DNA of 64,000 nucleotides from Vibrio sp. B1FLJ16 (GCF_905175385.1 NZ_HG992749.1:558001-622000), one strand, 5' to 3'. Positions 11,016 through 19,764 are shown, counted from the stretch's first letter. Program-made: numbers and translations. Notes: generated by a model not told the origin, from the sequence alone.

Positions 11016-11078
11016 GGTATTGAGAACAATCAGACTCCGTAGGGAGCGTTTGTTGATTTCCCTGAGTCTATTGTGAGA

Positions 11079-12746
11079 TTACTTCGCAATACGTTTGTAT
11101 TTGATGCGATGAGGTTCTGCAGCTTCCGGCCCCAGAGTCTTCTTCAGCCAGTCCATGTACTCGGTGTAGTTACCTTCATAGAAGTTCACCTGACCTTCGT
11201 CACGGTAGTCGATGATGTGCGTCGCGATACGGTCCAGGAACCAACGGTCGTGCGAGATAACCATTGCACAACCCGGAAACTCCAGCAGTGCTTCTTCCAG
11301 AGCTCGCAGCGTTTCAACGTCAAGGTCGTTGGTTGGCTCATCGAGTAGCAGTACGTTGCCGCCGGCTTTAAGCAGTTTCGCAAGGTGCACACGGTTACGC
11401 TCACCACCAGATAGCTCACCGATTACTTTCTGTTGGTCAGAGCCTTTGAAGTTGAAACGTGAACAGTATGCACGAGCCGGGATTTCGAAGTTGTTGATCT
11501 TAATGATATCAGCACCTTCAGAAATCTCTTGGAACACAGTGTTCTTGTCGTTCATTGAGTCACGGAACTGCTCAACCGATGCCAGTTTCACTGTATCACC
11601 CAGTTCGATAGTGCCCGAATCCGGTTGTTCTGTACCACTTAGCATCTTAAATAGCGTTGATTTACCTGCACCGTTGGCACCGATAATACCGACGATTGCA
11701 CCTTTAGGAATGCTGAATGACAAGTCATCAATCAGTACACGGCCGTCGAACGATTTCGTCAGGTTATTTACTTCGATAACCTTATCACCTAGGCGCTCAC
11801 CTGGCGGGATAAATAGTTCGTTGGTTTCGTTACGTTTCTGATGGTCAGTGTTTTGCAGTTCTTCAAAGCGAGCCATACGCGCTTTCGATTTCGCCTGACG
11901 ACCTTTAGGGTTCTTACGTACCCACTCAAGTTCTTTCTCGATGGTTTTTTGACGAGCGCTTTCTTGTGATGCTTCTTGTTGTAGACGTGCATCTTTCTGC
12001 TCTAGCCAAGAGGTGTAGTTACCTTCCCATGGAATACCTTCACCACGGTCAAGCTCAAGAATCCAACCTGCAGCGTTATCCAGGAAGTAACGGTCGTGGG
12101 TAATCGCTACAACGGTACCAGTGTAATCAACCAGGAATCGTTCTAGCCAGGCAACAGACTCAGCATCCAAGTGGTTGGTTGGTTCGTCTAGAAGAAGCAT
12201 GTCTGGCTTTTCTAGTAGAAGACGACAAATAGCGACACGACGACGCTCACCACCCGATAAGTGTGCAATCTTCTGATCCCACTCAGGAAGACGAAGCGCA
12301 TCTGCAGCGCGCTCTAATGCATTATCAAGGTTATGGCCGTCTTTCGCCTGAATCAGAGCTTCAAGTTCGCCTTGTTCTTTTGCCAGCGCATCAAAATCTG
12401 CATCTGGTTCTGCGTATGCAGCATATACCGCGTCCAAGCGTTGAAGCGCGCCTGCAACGTCTGATACCGCTTCTTCTACGATCTCACGAACGGTTTTGGA
12501 TTCATCAAGTACCGGCTCCTGAGGTAGGTAACCAACATTGAGTCCAGGTTGCGGACGTGCTTCACCGTCGATGTCGGTATCGATACCGGCCATGATACGT
12601 AGCAGGGTAGATTTACCTGCACCGTTCAGACCCAGAACACCGATTTTCGCACCAGGGAAGAAGCTCAGGGAGATGTCTTTAAGAATTTGACGCTTAGGTG
12701 GCACAATTTTGCTCACCCGAGACATGGTATATACGTATTCAGCCAT
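11079..12746 (-). CDS. ettA: Energy-dependent translational throttle protein EttA (ABC-F)
   Basis: The 555-residue soluble ABC-F ATPase binds the ribosomal E site and gates the first elongation step according to the ATP/ADP ratio. Two nucleotide-binding domains are plain. Domain 1 has Walker A GLNGAGKST near residue 40, signature LSGGERRRVAICR and LLLDEPTNHLD. Domain 2 has Walker A GANGAGKST near residue 360, signature LSGGERNRVHLAK and LLLDEPTNDLD. The EttA arm and linker region (WVRKNPKGRQAKSKARMARF) lies between them, and there are no membrane helices. The N terminus MAEYVYTMSRVSKIVPPKR is family-typical. It is transcribed alone. Confidence 0.96.
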   Translation of the reverse strand: MAEYVYTMSRVSKIVPPKRQILKDISLSFFPGAKIGVLGLNGAGKSTLLRIMAGIDTDIDGEARPQPGLNVGYLPQEPVLDESKTVREIVEEAVSDVAGALQRLDAVYAAYAEPDADFDALAKEQGELEALIQAKDGHNLDNALERAADALRLPEWDQKIAHLSGGERRRVAICRLLLEKPDMLLLDEPTNHLDAESVAWLERFLVDYTGTVVAITHDRYFLDNAAGWILELDRGEGIPWEGNYTSWLEQKDARLQQEASQESARQKTIEKELEWVRKNPKGRQAKSKARMARFEELQNTDHQKRNETNELFIPPGERLGDKVIEVNNLTKSFDGRVLIDDLSFSIPKGAIVGIIGANGAGKSTLFKMLSGTEQPDSGTIELGDTVKLASVEQFRDSMNDKNTVFQEISEGADIIKINNFEIPARAYCSRFNFKGSDQQKVIGELSGGERNRVHLAKLLKAGGNVLLLDEPTNDLDVETLRALEEALLEFPGCAMVISHDRWFLDRIATHIIDYRDEGQVNFYEGNYTEYMDWLKKTLGPEAAEPHRIKYKRIAK

Positions 12747-13190
12747 TGCCGATCGTTCCTAAATTAACTGTCAATCAAAGCCATTATTTTATACCAACTG
12801 CCTGATATACCCAAATGCTCTAAGTGACCCATTCCAAAACCGGGAGTTGAGCCACGCACATCGGGTTTATAAGGGGGGATTTGTTACTGCATTGCAAGAA
12901 TTTACTCCGATATGAGATTTCTGATTCTCTGCTGACCGGAAACTTACACGGTTAAGGTATACACTTTTTATTATTGGCTTTTCGTAAGGACTTCTCGTCT
13001 TTACGAGTTATGAATGCCTTGTCCTCAAAGCTTTAAATGGTCACGAGTATAAATATTAATACATCAATCCACATTACACAGACTGCATTAACTTGTGTGA
13101 GTGTATGCATATGTTTAAAGTGTATTTGAATTATAACGCTAAAGAAAAACTGGGCGGTGAGGCTGCAAATGTCCGGGGAAAATAAAATAA
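12747..13190. other. Divergent promoter region between ettA and slt
   Basis: This 444-base intergenic stretch holds the promoters of both genes. Visible items are a partial dispersed-repeat arm (TATACCCAA at 12806) and an imperfect hairpin CGTAAGGAC/GTCTTTACG near 12985-13009. A weak ribosome site (GGGGAAAAT) precedes slt. No conserved operator was recognised. Confidence 0.4.
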
Positions 13191-15128
13191 ATGAGATTCA
13201 ACGTTACAAGATTGGCTAAAAGTGCCTGTTGCGCTACCGCACTGATTGCTGTGAGCGTGACAGCAAATGCTGCGCTGAGCTTAGAAAAGCAGCGTGAGAT
13301 TTATGAACAGGCGCAAAGTCTGTTAGATAACAATGATATTGACGGATACCTGGCCATTCGTCCCCAAATAGCGGATTACCCGCTCACACCCTATGTGGAT
13401 TATCGCACTTTTATCAGACAGCTACCCGACAAGTCACCAAAGCAAGTTAGTGCTTTCATCGCTGAATATGATGCGTTTCCTTTTTCACGTCGCGTGAGAG
13501 CGCCTTATCTTGACAGTCTCTACAAACAACAAAACTGGAAGACGATCACCGAATTTCAAACCGTTATCCCAAGTGGTGAACGCTATCAGTGCATTTATTA
13601 CAACGCTCAGCTGAAACAAGACAAGCAGGCTGCTGCCTTTAAAGGAGCACAAGACATGTGGTTGAACGGTACCAGTGTTGCGAATGAGTGCGATCCGGTA
13701 TTTGATGCATGGGACAAAGCAGGCAAAAGAACCGATGATTTGATATTGCAGCGCATGTTATTAGCATTCGATGCGCGTAACAGTAGCCTGATACGCTACT
13801 TGGTCAAGCTGCCTAAATCAGAAAAGGCTCGACGACAAGCTAATGAGATGAAGGCGTTGTTTGATAAGCCAGCGACAGTTGCGGAGTTTGCGAAGAAAAA
13901 GCCAGCTAATGATTTCTATCGTGCTCAAAGCGAATATGCCCTAGAGAAGCTGGCTCGTATGGATGCCGAACAAGCACAACAGGCATACGATCAGGTGATT
14001 AAGGGCCAGAAGTTTTCCGCGGATAAAGCGCGCTCATTGGCTGATTATATTGCATTTCGCTTAACTCGCACTGAGTCATCAAGTATGGCTAAGTGGCGTG
14101 ATGACAAGACCAAAATCAGCCAAAATATACCGTTGATTGAAACCCGTATTCGCCTTGCTATTCAGAATGGGGACTGGAAAGGCGTTCAGCAGTGGATTGC
14201 GGTACTCGATAAAAAACAACAAGAGACACTGCGTTGGCAATATTGGCTTGGCCGTAGTGAAATAGCTTTAGGTGATGAAGTCGCAGGTAAAAAACGTCTA
14301 GCAGCTTTGGTTGGTCAGCGTGATTTTTACAGTGTCGCGGCAGCGAATGAGATAGGACAATCGATAAAGTACCCGACAAGCAAAATAACCCTAGATAAAA
14401 AAGTGGTTCAGCCGTATCACGAAACTTTAGCTCGTATTGAAGAGCTTATTGAGACCGATAAGATTGCAGCGGCGAAAAGTGAGTGGGCCTATTTACTTAG
14501 CCGAGTTGATCAAAATGAGAAGTCGATGCTGGCCGCTTATGCATCTTCAAAACACTGGCACCACCTGACGGTGACGGCAAGTATTCAAGCTAAAATGTGG
14601 GGCAATATTGAGTTGAGATTCCCGATTGCTCATCGCTGGTGGTTCGACTTTTATGCCCAAAAGCATGATATTAATCCTGTGACCATGATGTCATTAGCCA
14701 GACAGGAAAGTGCGCTGGATACAGAAGCTCGATCGCCGGTAGGCGCGCGCGGTATCATGCAGATCATGCCTGCGACGGCTAAATACACCGTACGCAAATA
14801 CAAGTTAAGTTACGAAGGTAGCCAGGATCTGTATAACGTGGGTAAAAACATCGAAATTGGCAGTCATTATCTGCAAGGTTTGATGCAGGATTACGATAAT
14901 AATCGTATTTTTGCCCTGGCGGCTTATAATGCAGGCCCTAATAGAGTAAAAACGTGGCGAGAGAGAACCCAGGGAAAAGTGGATGCCTATGCCTTTATTG
15001 AGGCCATTCCATTTAGAGAGACTCGTGGTTATGTGCAGAACATTTTAATGTTTGAAACCTATTACCGTGATCTTTTGGGTATCGATGGCGCGTTCCTGAA
15101 TCAACATGAGATCAATACCAAGTATTGA
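13191..15128 (+). CDS. slt: Soluble lytic murein transglycosylase Slt (Slt70 type)
   Basis: The 645-residue periplasmic exolytic transglycosylase releases anhydro-muropeptides, the substrates of the NagZ/AnmK/MurQ route encoded at 4029-7157. The signal peptide is MRFNVTRLAKSACCATALI with cleavage near ...VTANA. A long alpha-helical superhelix (residues 30-450) is followed by the SLT catalytic domain. The catalytic Glu is residue 506 in MMSLARQESALD, with the family motifs GARGIMQIMPATA and ALAAYNAGPNRVKTW. Length equals E. coli Slt. As in enteric bacteria it is directly followed by trpR (13 bases between stop and ATG). Confidence 0.95.
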   Translation: MRFNVTRLAKSACCATALIAVSVTANAALSLEKQREIYEQAQSLLDNNDIDGYLAIRPQIADYPLTPYVDYRTFIRQLPDKSPKQVSAFIAEYDAFPFSRRVRAPYLDSLYKQQNWKTITEFQTVIPSGERYQCIYYNAQLKQDKQAAAFKGAQDMWLNGTSVANECDPVFDAWDKAGKRTDDLILQRMLLAFDARNSSLIRYLVKLPKSEKARRQANEMKALFDKPATVAEFAKKKPANDFYRAQSEYALEKLARMDAEQAQQAYDQVIKGQKFSADKARSLADYIAFRLTRTESSSMAKWRDDKTKISQNIPLIETRIRLAIQNGDWKGVQQWIAVLDKKQQETLRWQYWLGRSEIALGDEVAGKKRLAALVGQRDFYSVAAANEIGQSIKYPTSKITLDKKVVQPYHETLARIEELIETDKIAAAKSEWAYLLSRVDQNEKSMLAAYASSKHWHHLTVTASIQAKMWGNIELRFPIAHRWWFDFYAQKHDINPVTMMSLARQESALDTEARSPVGARGIMQIMPATAKYTVRKYKLSYEGSQDLYNVGKNIEIGSHYLQGLMQDYDNNRIFALAAYNAGPNRVKTWRERTQGKVDAYAFIEAIPFRETRGYVQNILMFETYYRDLLGIDGAFLNQHEINTKY

Positions 15129-15141
15129 GTGAGGTAACTTG

Positions 15142-15444
15142 ATGTCACACGAACCAGAGTACAAAGACTGGCAACAGATTGTCGAGCTAATCCGATCAAG
15201 CGTCGATAGCCAACAGCACGAGATGCTGTTGACGATGTTGATGACGCCTGATGAGAGAGATTCATTAATTGCAAGAGTGAATATTCTTAATGAACTTCTT
15301 AAAGGTGAATTATCTCAACGTCAGATCAGCCAGATGCTGGGAGTGGGCATTGCAACCATCACGCGTGGCTCAAATGAGTTGAAATCCAAAACGGATGAAG
15401 ACAAAGATCAGCTCAAAAAATTATTAGAGTCGAGCTCTCAATAA
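15142..15444 (+). CDS. trpR: Trp operon repressor TrpR
   Basis: The 100-residue all-helical dimeric repressor binds L-tryptophan as corepressor and controls trp biosynthesis genes. The helix-turn-helix is clear at about residues 65-90: LKGELSQRQISQMLGVGIA then TITRGSNELK, matching E. coli TrpR. The start is ATG at 15142 (MSHEPEYKDW) because GAGG lies 7 bases upstream; a TTG one codon earlier is less likely. It follows slt in the same transcript, the ancestral slt-trpR order. No clear Trp operator was found in this window. Confidence 0.95.
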   Translation: MSHEPEYKDWQQIVELIRSSVDSQQHEMLLTMLMTPDERDSLIARVNILNELLKGELSQRQISQMLGVGIATITRGSNELKSKTDEDKDQLKKLLESSSQ

Positions 15445-15460
15445 TAAAAAGTTGAAAAAC

Positions 15461-15487
15461 GAAAGGGCGGAATTTCCGCCCTCTTTT
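15461..15487 (+). terminator. Terminator after trpR
   Basis: The hairpin GGGCGGAA/TTCCGCCC is flanked by A-rich and T-rich runs (GAAA, CTCTTTTG). It is also placed to end the convergent yjjX transcript. Confidence 0.85.
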
Positions 15488-15502
15488 GTATTGCTAACAT
15501 CA

Positions 15503-16036
15503 CTATAAATTCGCCGGAAAATGTTCAGCGTTAGTAAATGGTATCAAAGCCAGAATCAGAGCCTGATGATAAACCGAGCTGCGTGTCAGTTGGTTTTGGG
15601 TTAACAAACTGATTGCCCCACCTTTTTGTTTGATGTTCTCGGTACCGAATACATTGTCCATAACGTCCCCAAGCTCATTAGCATGCTCTAGTTGAGCCAA
15701 CACTTGTGGAGGTAACATTAAACTCGCGGAACGAGACTCTCCACGATGGGTATCGGATTCAATGACCATCCATGCAAAAGTGACGCTGCCTTCGATTCCT
15801 GCTTCCAGACCAACGTAGAAATCACCATCATGGATCTCTAATTTGGCGTTTGTCACCCTATTCAACGCACCTGCACGAGTTTCTTCGTTGCTCATCGGTT
15901 GATCGGCGACGCCGCTTGGAACACTCACCCCCTCAAACTCAAAAAACTGATTAGGGAAGGCGCTTTGAAATGCACTCTGAACAGCATTAATCTTTGCCGG
16001 GTTTAAAGAGGCAATAATGACTTTTTGGGTTCCCAT
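15503..16036 (-). CDS. yjjX: Inosine/xanthosine triphosphatase, YjjX family
   Basis: This 177-residue cytoplasmic house-cleaning nucleotidase hydrolyses non-canonical ITP and XTP to the diphosphates. Family motifs are ASLNPAKINAVQSAF at the N terminus, VSVPSGVADQPMSNEET, GALNRVTNA, YVGLEAGIEG and AWMVIES. I prefer the ATG at 16036 (MGTQKVIIAS). A GTG at 16051 would add five residues, and neither has a strong ribosome site. It sits between trpR (convergent) and pheA (same direction, 24 bases downstream of pheA), the slt-trpR-yjjX neighbourhood also known from E. coli. Confidence 0.88.
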   Translation of the reverse strand: MGTQKVIIASLNPAKINAVQSAFQSAFPNQFFEFEGVSVPSGVADQPMSNEETRAGALNRVTNAKLEIHDGDFYVGLEAGIEGSVTFAWMVIESDTHRGESRSASLMLPPQVLAQLEHANELGDVMDNVFGTENIKQKGGAISLLTQNQLTRSSVYHQALILALIPFTNAEHFPANL

Positions 16037-16060
16037 GATCTTTTTACTCACCGATGTCTG

Positions 16061-17239
16061 TTAACTTAGTTTAACTTGAGTAGGTTTTATGTTCTCGCTA
16101 GGGTAACAACCTAGAACTTTCAGGTGCTTAGTGAGTTTTGTCAGCTCTTGTAACACTTGCTGCATCTCTTGTGAATTAAGGTGAGACTCTAAGTCAACAT
16201 AGAACATTTCTTCCCACGGGTTGCCCATGATCGGACGAGATTCCAGCTTGGTCATATTGATCCCATAGCGTTGCAGTACCAACAGCGTTTCAACCAGAGA
16301 ACCGGCTTCTTGAGAGGTCGACATGATAAGAGTGGTTTTGGCTGGAATTTGCGTTGAGACTTCAACAGGCTTGCGAGCTACAACGATAAAGCGAGTGTGG
16401 TTTTCTGTCTGGTTCGCGATGTTGCCTTGTATCGCTTGCAGGCCATATAGCTTACCACTTGAGGCGTTACCAATCGCTGCGACATCTTCACGATCAAGCT
16501 CTTGTACTTTCTGCATGGCATCCGCAGTACTTGCACAAGATTCCAGTTTTACACCCTTCATGCGACTGAGGAATTCACTGCACTGCTGATGTGGTTGAGG
16601 ATGAGAATAAAGGGTTTTGATCTCTTCGAGACGAATGTCTTTTTTGGCAACCAGGCAATGTTCAATTGGCTGTGTTAGCTCGCCGACGATGTACAAGGTC
16701 GTATGTTGCAGCAAGTCATAAACTTCGTTGATAGAGCCTGAACTGGTGTTTTCAATCGGTAAGACACCATAGTCAGCATGGCCTGATTCAACAGTCTGAG
16801 TGACTTCTCTGAAGTGTTCGCAGTTTAACTCAATCAGCTCCGTATTTTTGCGGCTGAAGTATTCACGGCTGGCCAGATGTGAGTATGAGCCTTTCGCACC
16901 AAGGAAAGCAACGCGCGCGAGTGGCTTTCTACTTTGCAGCGGGTTGACCAGATTTTGCAGATAGCTTTGTTGTAGTAAGACAGAGTCTTCAATAATGGTA
17001 TGGAAAAGTTTAGTGATGTACTGAGCATCCAGGTCATATTTCTCGCGGCCATTAGAGATCAGCTTAACCAACAACTGTTGCTCACGAGCGGCGTCACGAA
17101 CTGGTTTTGACGTTTGAACTTTGCTTTTAGCGACTTCGATACTGAGCTTACGGCGTTCAGATAACAGGCTAAGCAGCTCGTCATCAAGCTCGTTTAAACG
17201 TAAACGAATTGCTTCGAGAGAAATAGGTTGGTCAGTCAT
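16061..17239 (-). CDS. pheA: Bifunctional chorismate mutase/prephenate dehydratase PheA
   Basis: The 392-residue enzyme converts chorismate via prephenate to phenylpyruvate for phenylalanine. Three domains are seen. The AroQ chorismate mutase is at residues 1-90 (LRLNELDDELLSLLSERRK). Prephenate dehydratase runs from about 105 to 285 (VAFLGAKGSYSHLA, GVLPIENTSSGSI, catalytic NHTRFIVV). A C-terminal ACT regulatory domain contains LESRPI and binds phenylalanine. The start is ATG at 17239 (MTDQPISLEA) with AAGGAAAG upstream. The frame remains open further back, but that stretch is the attenuator. The gene is preceded by a leader peptide and terminator (17254-17376), so expression responds to charged tRNA-Phe. 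Confidence 0.95.
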   Translation of the reverse strand: MTDQPISLEAIRLRLNELDDELLSLLSERRKLSIEVAKSKVQTSKPVRDAAREQQLLVKLISNGREKYDLDAQYITKLFHTIIEDSVLLQQSYLQNLVNPLQSRKPLARVAFLGAKGSYSHLASREYFSRKNTELIELNCEHFREVTQTVESGHADYGVLPIENTSSGSINEVYDLLQHTTLYIVGELTQPIEHCLVAKKDIRLEEIKTLYSHPQPHQQCSEFLSRMKGVKLESCASTADAMQKVQELDREDVAAIGNASSGKLYGLQAIQGNIANQTENHTRFIVVARKPVEVSTQIPAKTTLIMSTSQEAGSLVETLLVLQRYGINMTKLESRPIMGNPWEEMFYVDLESHLNSQEMQQVLQELTKLTKHLKVLGCYPSENIKPTQVKLS

Positions 17240-17253
17240 CAATTCTTTCCTTA

Positions 17254-17283
17254 TAAAAAAGCCTCCCGTTTTGGGAGGCTTTC
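17254..17283 (-). terminator. pheA attenuator terminator
   Basis: On the minus strand AAGCCTCCC/GGGAGGCTT plus T6 lies 15 bases before the pheA ATG. The segment TTGGAGGGGCT, directly after the leader stop codon, can pair with AGCCTCCCAA (10 pairs, one bulged A) as the antiterminator. A terminating ribosome at the leader stop would cover it. Confidence 0.9.
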
Positions 17284-17328
17284 TGTTTGTTTTTGACTTT
17301 TCTTTCACAAACGAATCAGCCCCTCCAA

Positions 17329-17376
17329 CTATGGAAGGAAAAAGAAGTCAAAAATAAACAGAGGGGTTAAATGCAT
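17329..17376 (-). CDS. pheL: pheA leader peptide PheL
   Basis: A 15-residue open frame, MHLTPLFIFDFFFLP, ends with TAG. Five of its 15 residues are Phe, including three in a row. It lies between a good promoter and the attenuator terminator of pheA, which is the arrangement of phenylalanine attenuation in enteric bacteria (E. coli PheL is [15 protein letters not shown]). Ribosome stalling at the Phe codons would occupy the first RNA segment and let TTGGAGGGGCT pair with the 5' side of the terminator, allowing read-through into pheA. Confidence 0.92.
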   Translation of the reverse strand: MHLTPLFIFDFFFLP

Positions 17377-17406
17377 AGATAATGTTCAATTTATGAATGT
17401 TTAAAC

Positions 17407-17435
17407 ACAATAAGCAAGCTGACGGAGAGCGTCAA
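17407..17435 (-). promoter_or_regulatory. Promoter of pheL-pheA
   Basis: On the minus strand TTGACG (17435-17430), a 17-base spacer and TATTGT (17412-17407) make a good sigma-70 promoter. It starts transcription about 25-30 bases before the leader ATG at 17376. Confidence 0.8.
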
Positions 17436-17436
17436 G

Positions 17437-17462
17437 CAAAAAAATAGCGCCTTTCGGCGCTA
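17437..17462 (-). terminator. Terminator of raiA
   Basis: TAGCGCC/GGCGCTA with loop GAAA is followed by T7 on the minus strand, directly upstream of the pheL promoter. It insulates the two units. Confidence 0.92.
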
Positions 17463-17481
17463 CTTCCTCAATCTGGTCGTT

Positions 17482-17808
17482 TTACTCTTCTTCAGTCACA
17501 AGCTCTGGCTTGTTTGCGCGGCGAGCCTCAGGTTTGTGGGTCAGCTTATTCAGTTGTCGTTCTAGTTTTTGCTCCACTTCATTGATAGCTGCGTATAGAT
17601 CTTCGTGAGTTGCTGAGGCGACAAGTTGGCCTTTAGGAACTTTAATTACCGCTTCGAATTTCTTCTGTTTATTTGGTTCCTCACTGAAAGTTGCTTGGCA
17701 TCCGATGATGTCTACTTGCCATTTCTCCAGCTTTTTAAATTTGCTCTCAATATGAGCTCGGATTGCAGAGGTGATTTCGATGTTTTTGCCAGTAATATTC
17801 ATTGTCAT
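17482..17808 (-). CDS. raiA: Ribosome-associated translation inhibitor RaiA (YfiA/HPF family)
   Basis: This 108-residue short-form hibernation factor binds the 30S decoding site and inactivates ribosomes in stationary phase or cold. The family fold is seen in MNITGKNIEITSAIRAHIES, then KKFEAVIKVPKGQLVASATH and DLYAAINEVEQKLERQLNK. A charged tail after residue 95 (RRANKPELVTEEE) fits RaiA (YfiA) better than tailless HPF. The start is ATG at 17808 with GAGGAAAAACACTT before it; a second ATG lies two codons later. It is transcribed alone, and the 329-base region upstream must hold its promoter. Confidence 0.93.
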   Translation of the reverse strand: MTMNITGKNIEITSAIRAHIESKFKKLEKWQVDIIGCQATFSEEPNKQKKFEAVIKVPKGQLVASATHEDLYAAINEVEQKLERQLNKLTHKPEARRANKPELVTEEE

Positions 17809-18004
17809 AAGTGTTTTTCCTCTGTTGCATCCCTCATGGGTTAAGTTCAGATTACTGCTTTAAGGATAAAAAAACGTGATCGGGATCATTATTTTGTCCG
17901 CGTTTTTTATGATGGAAAATGAATGTGATCTCACTCAAGAAGTATCGAGATTTATCGTTAAATAGCTTGTTATCGGTTAGCAAATCATTAGATTGAATAG
18001 AATA

Positions 18005-18160
18005 CTCAGCTGAAAACATCTCTGTTTTCAGGGACGCTGTACAGCTTGTAATTTAGAGTGGTTAAAATTTAACTAGTAAAAACGCGTGATGTTTATCACT
18101 CAATAGCATGCAAGCAAAGAAAATTCTGAACAGCCGCTTAGTGGATAAGCGGCTTTTTTG
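18005..18160 (+). ncRNA. Possible small RNA with its own terminator, antisense to the end of the MltF-like gene
   Basis: On the plus strand, a perfect 9-pair hairpin CTGAAAACA/TGTTTTCAG (18010-18031) is followed by GTGAT/ATCAC near 18087-18100. Then comes a canonical terminator AGCCGCTTA/TAAGCGGCT plus T6 (18132-18159). No plus-strand gene ends here, so this terminator needs another transcript. Only a weak -10 (TAGAAT at 17998-18003) is seen and no good -35. The hairpin could instead be a fortuitous stem at the end of the minus-strand gene. Confidence 0.3.
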
Positions 18161-19631
18161 TTTCTAGTGTTTGACGAATTCTTCCTAATAGGGTCTTAGA
18201 ATCAGGAACGCTGGGGGCCAGCAAAACATTCTTTGAGGATTTTGTATGGTTCAGGCTCTCTAGTTGTTTGTAAATGACATAGTAACGAGTAATGGTACTG
18301 ACATAGTAGACGGTAGTACTTATGTTCTTTCTCATCACGACTTCTACATTATTGAACCAGACATTAGGGTTATAGCCCTGGCTAGCGGCGAGCTTACGCA
18401 TCTTTTCTACATTTCCCGGTCCAGCGTTGTATGAAGCCAGAGTAAAGTAGATTTTGTTTTCAGCGCTGATTGCTTCGTTACTAAAGTACTGCTGGCGTAA
18501 AAACGCCAGATACTTTACTCCCGCATGAACGTTATTTTCTAATTGCTGAACATTTTTGATGTTGATGTTCGGGTCACGCGCGGTGCTGGGGAGGACCTGC
18601 ATAATGCCTACTGCGCCCCGGTTGCTGACGGCATTATTATTGAAACTCGACTCTTTATAAGCGACTGCCGCGATCAACAGATGGTCAAAGTCGTATTGAT
18701 TTGCGTAGCGTGAAAACAGCGCAGTTAGCTTTTCTAACTGGGCTATCTTTTTCGGGTCTAGGGCTTTGTTGAGCCAGTTGGTATTGTCAATGTACTTGCC
18801 GTAGATGACATTACCAAGCAGGTTGCCCGACTGTGACTTTCTGATGAAGTTATCTACGGCCATTTTGAGTTGTGGACTGTACTTGCGCATTGCCCAACCG
18901 ATTTTTCCGTTTTTACGCAAAGGGATTGCTTCGTGCACCTGAATATTATCCATCACTTTCAGCCACAGGTTTGCTTTGTGGCTGTCTAATACTATAGCTT
19001 TGACATAGCCGTTGTTCAGCATGCCAACCAGCTCGTAGTCTTGCAGGGTTTCTTCAACGAAGTTGACAATGATAGGTGGTAAGCCTTTCTTACTCAGCCT
19101 TTTATTTAGAGCTTGAATGCTTTCAAAATAACTTGAGCTTGCTCTGACCCATATCTCTTTTCCACTCAGTTGCTCTGCTGTTGTCATTGCAGGAGTCTTT
19201 TTATTTGTGAGGACCCACTCCTGAATATCGGAGAGAATCGGGGTGCTAAAATCGACTTTTTCTTTGCGGCTATCGGTGATGGTGAGGTTGGCAATAATTA
19301 AATCACCAGAACCTCTGTTGAGTGCCGGAATCAACTGATCACGGGCAAGAGGAATAATTTGCACGCTTATATTTGGTTCAATTTTTCGGAAGTCTTTCTC
19401 GAAATGATCGAGAAGCTCTGCGCCGATCCCTTTCGGAGCTCCACCTTCAACGTAGTAAAAGCCTAAATCAGAAGAGACAAGCACACGCAGTAACTTTTGC
19501 TCTTTTATTGCGTCTAGGTCACCGGTATACGGTGGTTGCGTTAGCGGTGAAATTTGCAATGAGTAAGCGGACGCCGACAACAGAGTCAGTAGTATTGCCC
19601 ATAGCTTTGAAATTACCACGTTCACGTCCAA
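18138..19631 (-). CDS. MltF-like lytic transglycosylase with substrate-binding-protein domain
   Basis: This is a 497-residue exported protein. The signal sequence (LWAILLTLLSASAYS) is followed by a periplasmic solute-binding (SBP_bac_3) domain at about residues 45-275 (LRVLVSSDLGFYYVEGGAPK, GDLIIANLTITDSRKEKVDF). A C-terminal SLT domain has catalytic Glu327 in AAVAYKESSFN and the motifs GAVGIMQVLPSTARD and LASYNAGPGNVEKM. This is the MltF architecture, in which the binding domain regulates the glycosidase. Vibrios usually carry another MltF near purL, so I leave the symbol open. The start is unsure: TTG at 19631 or GTG at 19625; there is no ATG nearby. It is transcribed alone. Confidence 0.82.
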   Translation of the reverse strand: MDVNVVISKLWAILLTLLSASAYSLQISPLTQPPYTGDLDAIKEQKLLRVLVSSDLGFYYVEGGAPKGIGAELLDHFEKDFRKIEPNISVQIIPLARDQLIPALNRGSGDLIIANLTITDSRKEKVDFSTPILSDIQEWVLTNKKTPAMTTAEQLSGKEIWVRASSSYFESIQALNKRLSKKGLPPIIVNFVEETLQDYELVGMLNNGYVKAIVLDSHKANLWLKVMDNIQVHEAIPLRKNGKIGWAMRKYSPQLKMAVDNFIRKSQSGNLLGNVIYGKYIDNTNWLNKALDPKKIAQLEKLTALFSRYANQYDFDHLLIAAVAYKESSFNNNAVSNRGAVGIMQVLPSTARDPNINIKNVQQLENNVHAGVKYLAFLRQQYFSNEAISAENKIYFTLASYNAGPGNVEKMRKLAASQGYNPNVWFNNVEVVMRKNISTTVYYVSTITRYYVIYKQLESLNHTKSSKNVLLAPSVPDSKTLLGRIRQTLETKKPLIH

Positions 19632-19711
19632 CTATATGAAGAGAGAGTTTTAAGCATATGTGGCGCTCAAAAAAGCATCAAGTTGGTGTTTGTGAGGGTG
19701 AACAGGCTAGA

Positions 19712-19745
19712 AACAAAACCGCCACAGTTTTAGGCTGTGGCGGTT
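19712..19745 (-). terminator. Terminator of bamD
   Basis: AACCGCCACAG/CTGTGGCGGTT (19717-19745) is followed by TTGTTTC on the minus strand, 20 bases after the bamD stop codon. Confidence 0.85.
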
Positions 19746-19764
19746 CATAGTTCTTAGAGCGGGG

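Noticed and set aside
11212..11841. A 209-codon plus-strand frame opposite ettA
   Set aside because: Serine/proline-rich shadow of the ettA reading frame with no family resemblance and no start signal.
17936..17950. TGTGATCTCACT as a possible CRP site upstream of raiA
   Set aside because: The half-sites are two bases apart instead of six, so it does not fit the CRP consensus.
18060..18080. TTTAACTAGTAAA near 18070 as a possible TrpR operator
   Set aside because: Only a partial match to the Trp operator core and not near a tryptophan gene or a clear promoter.
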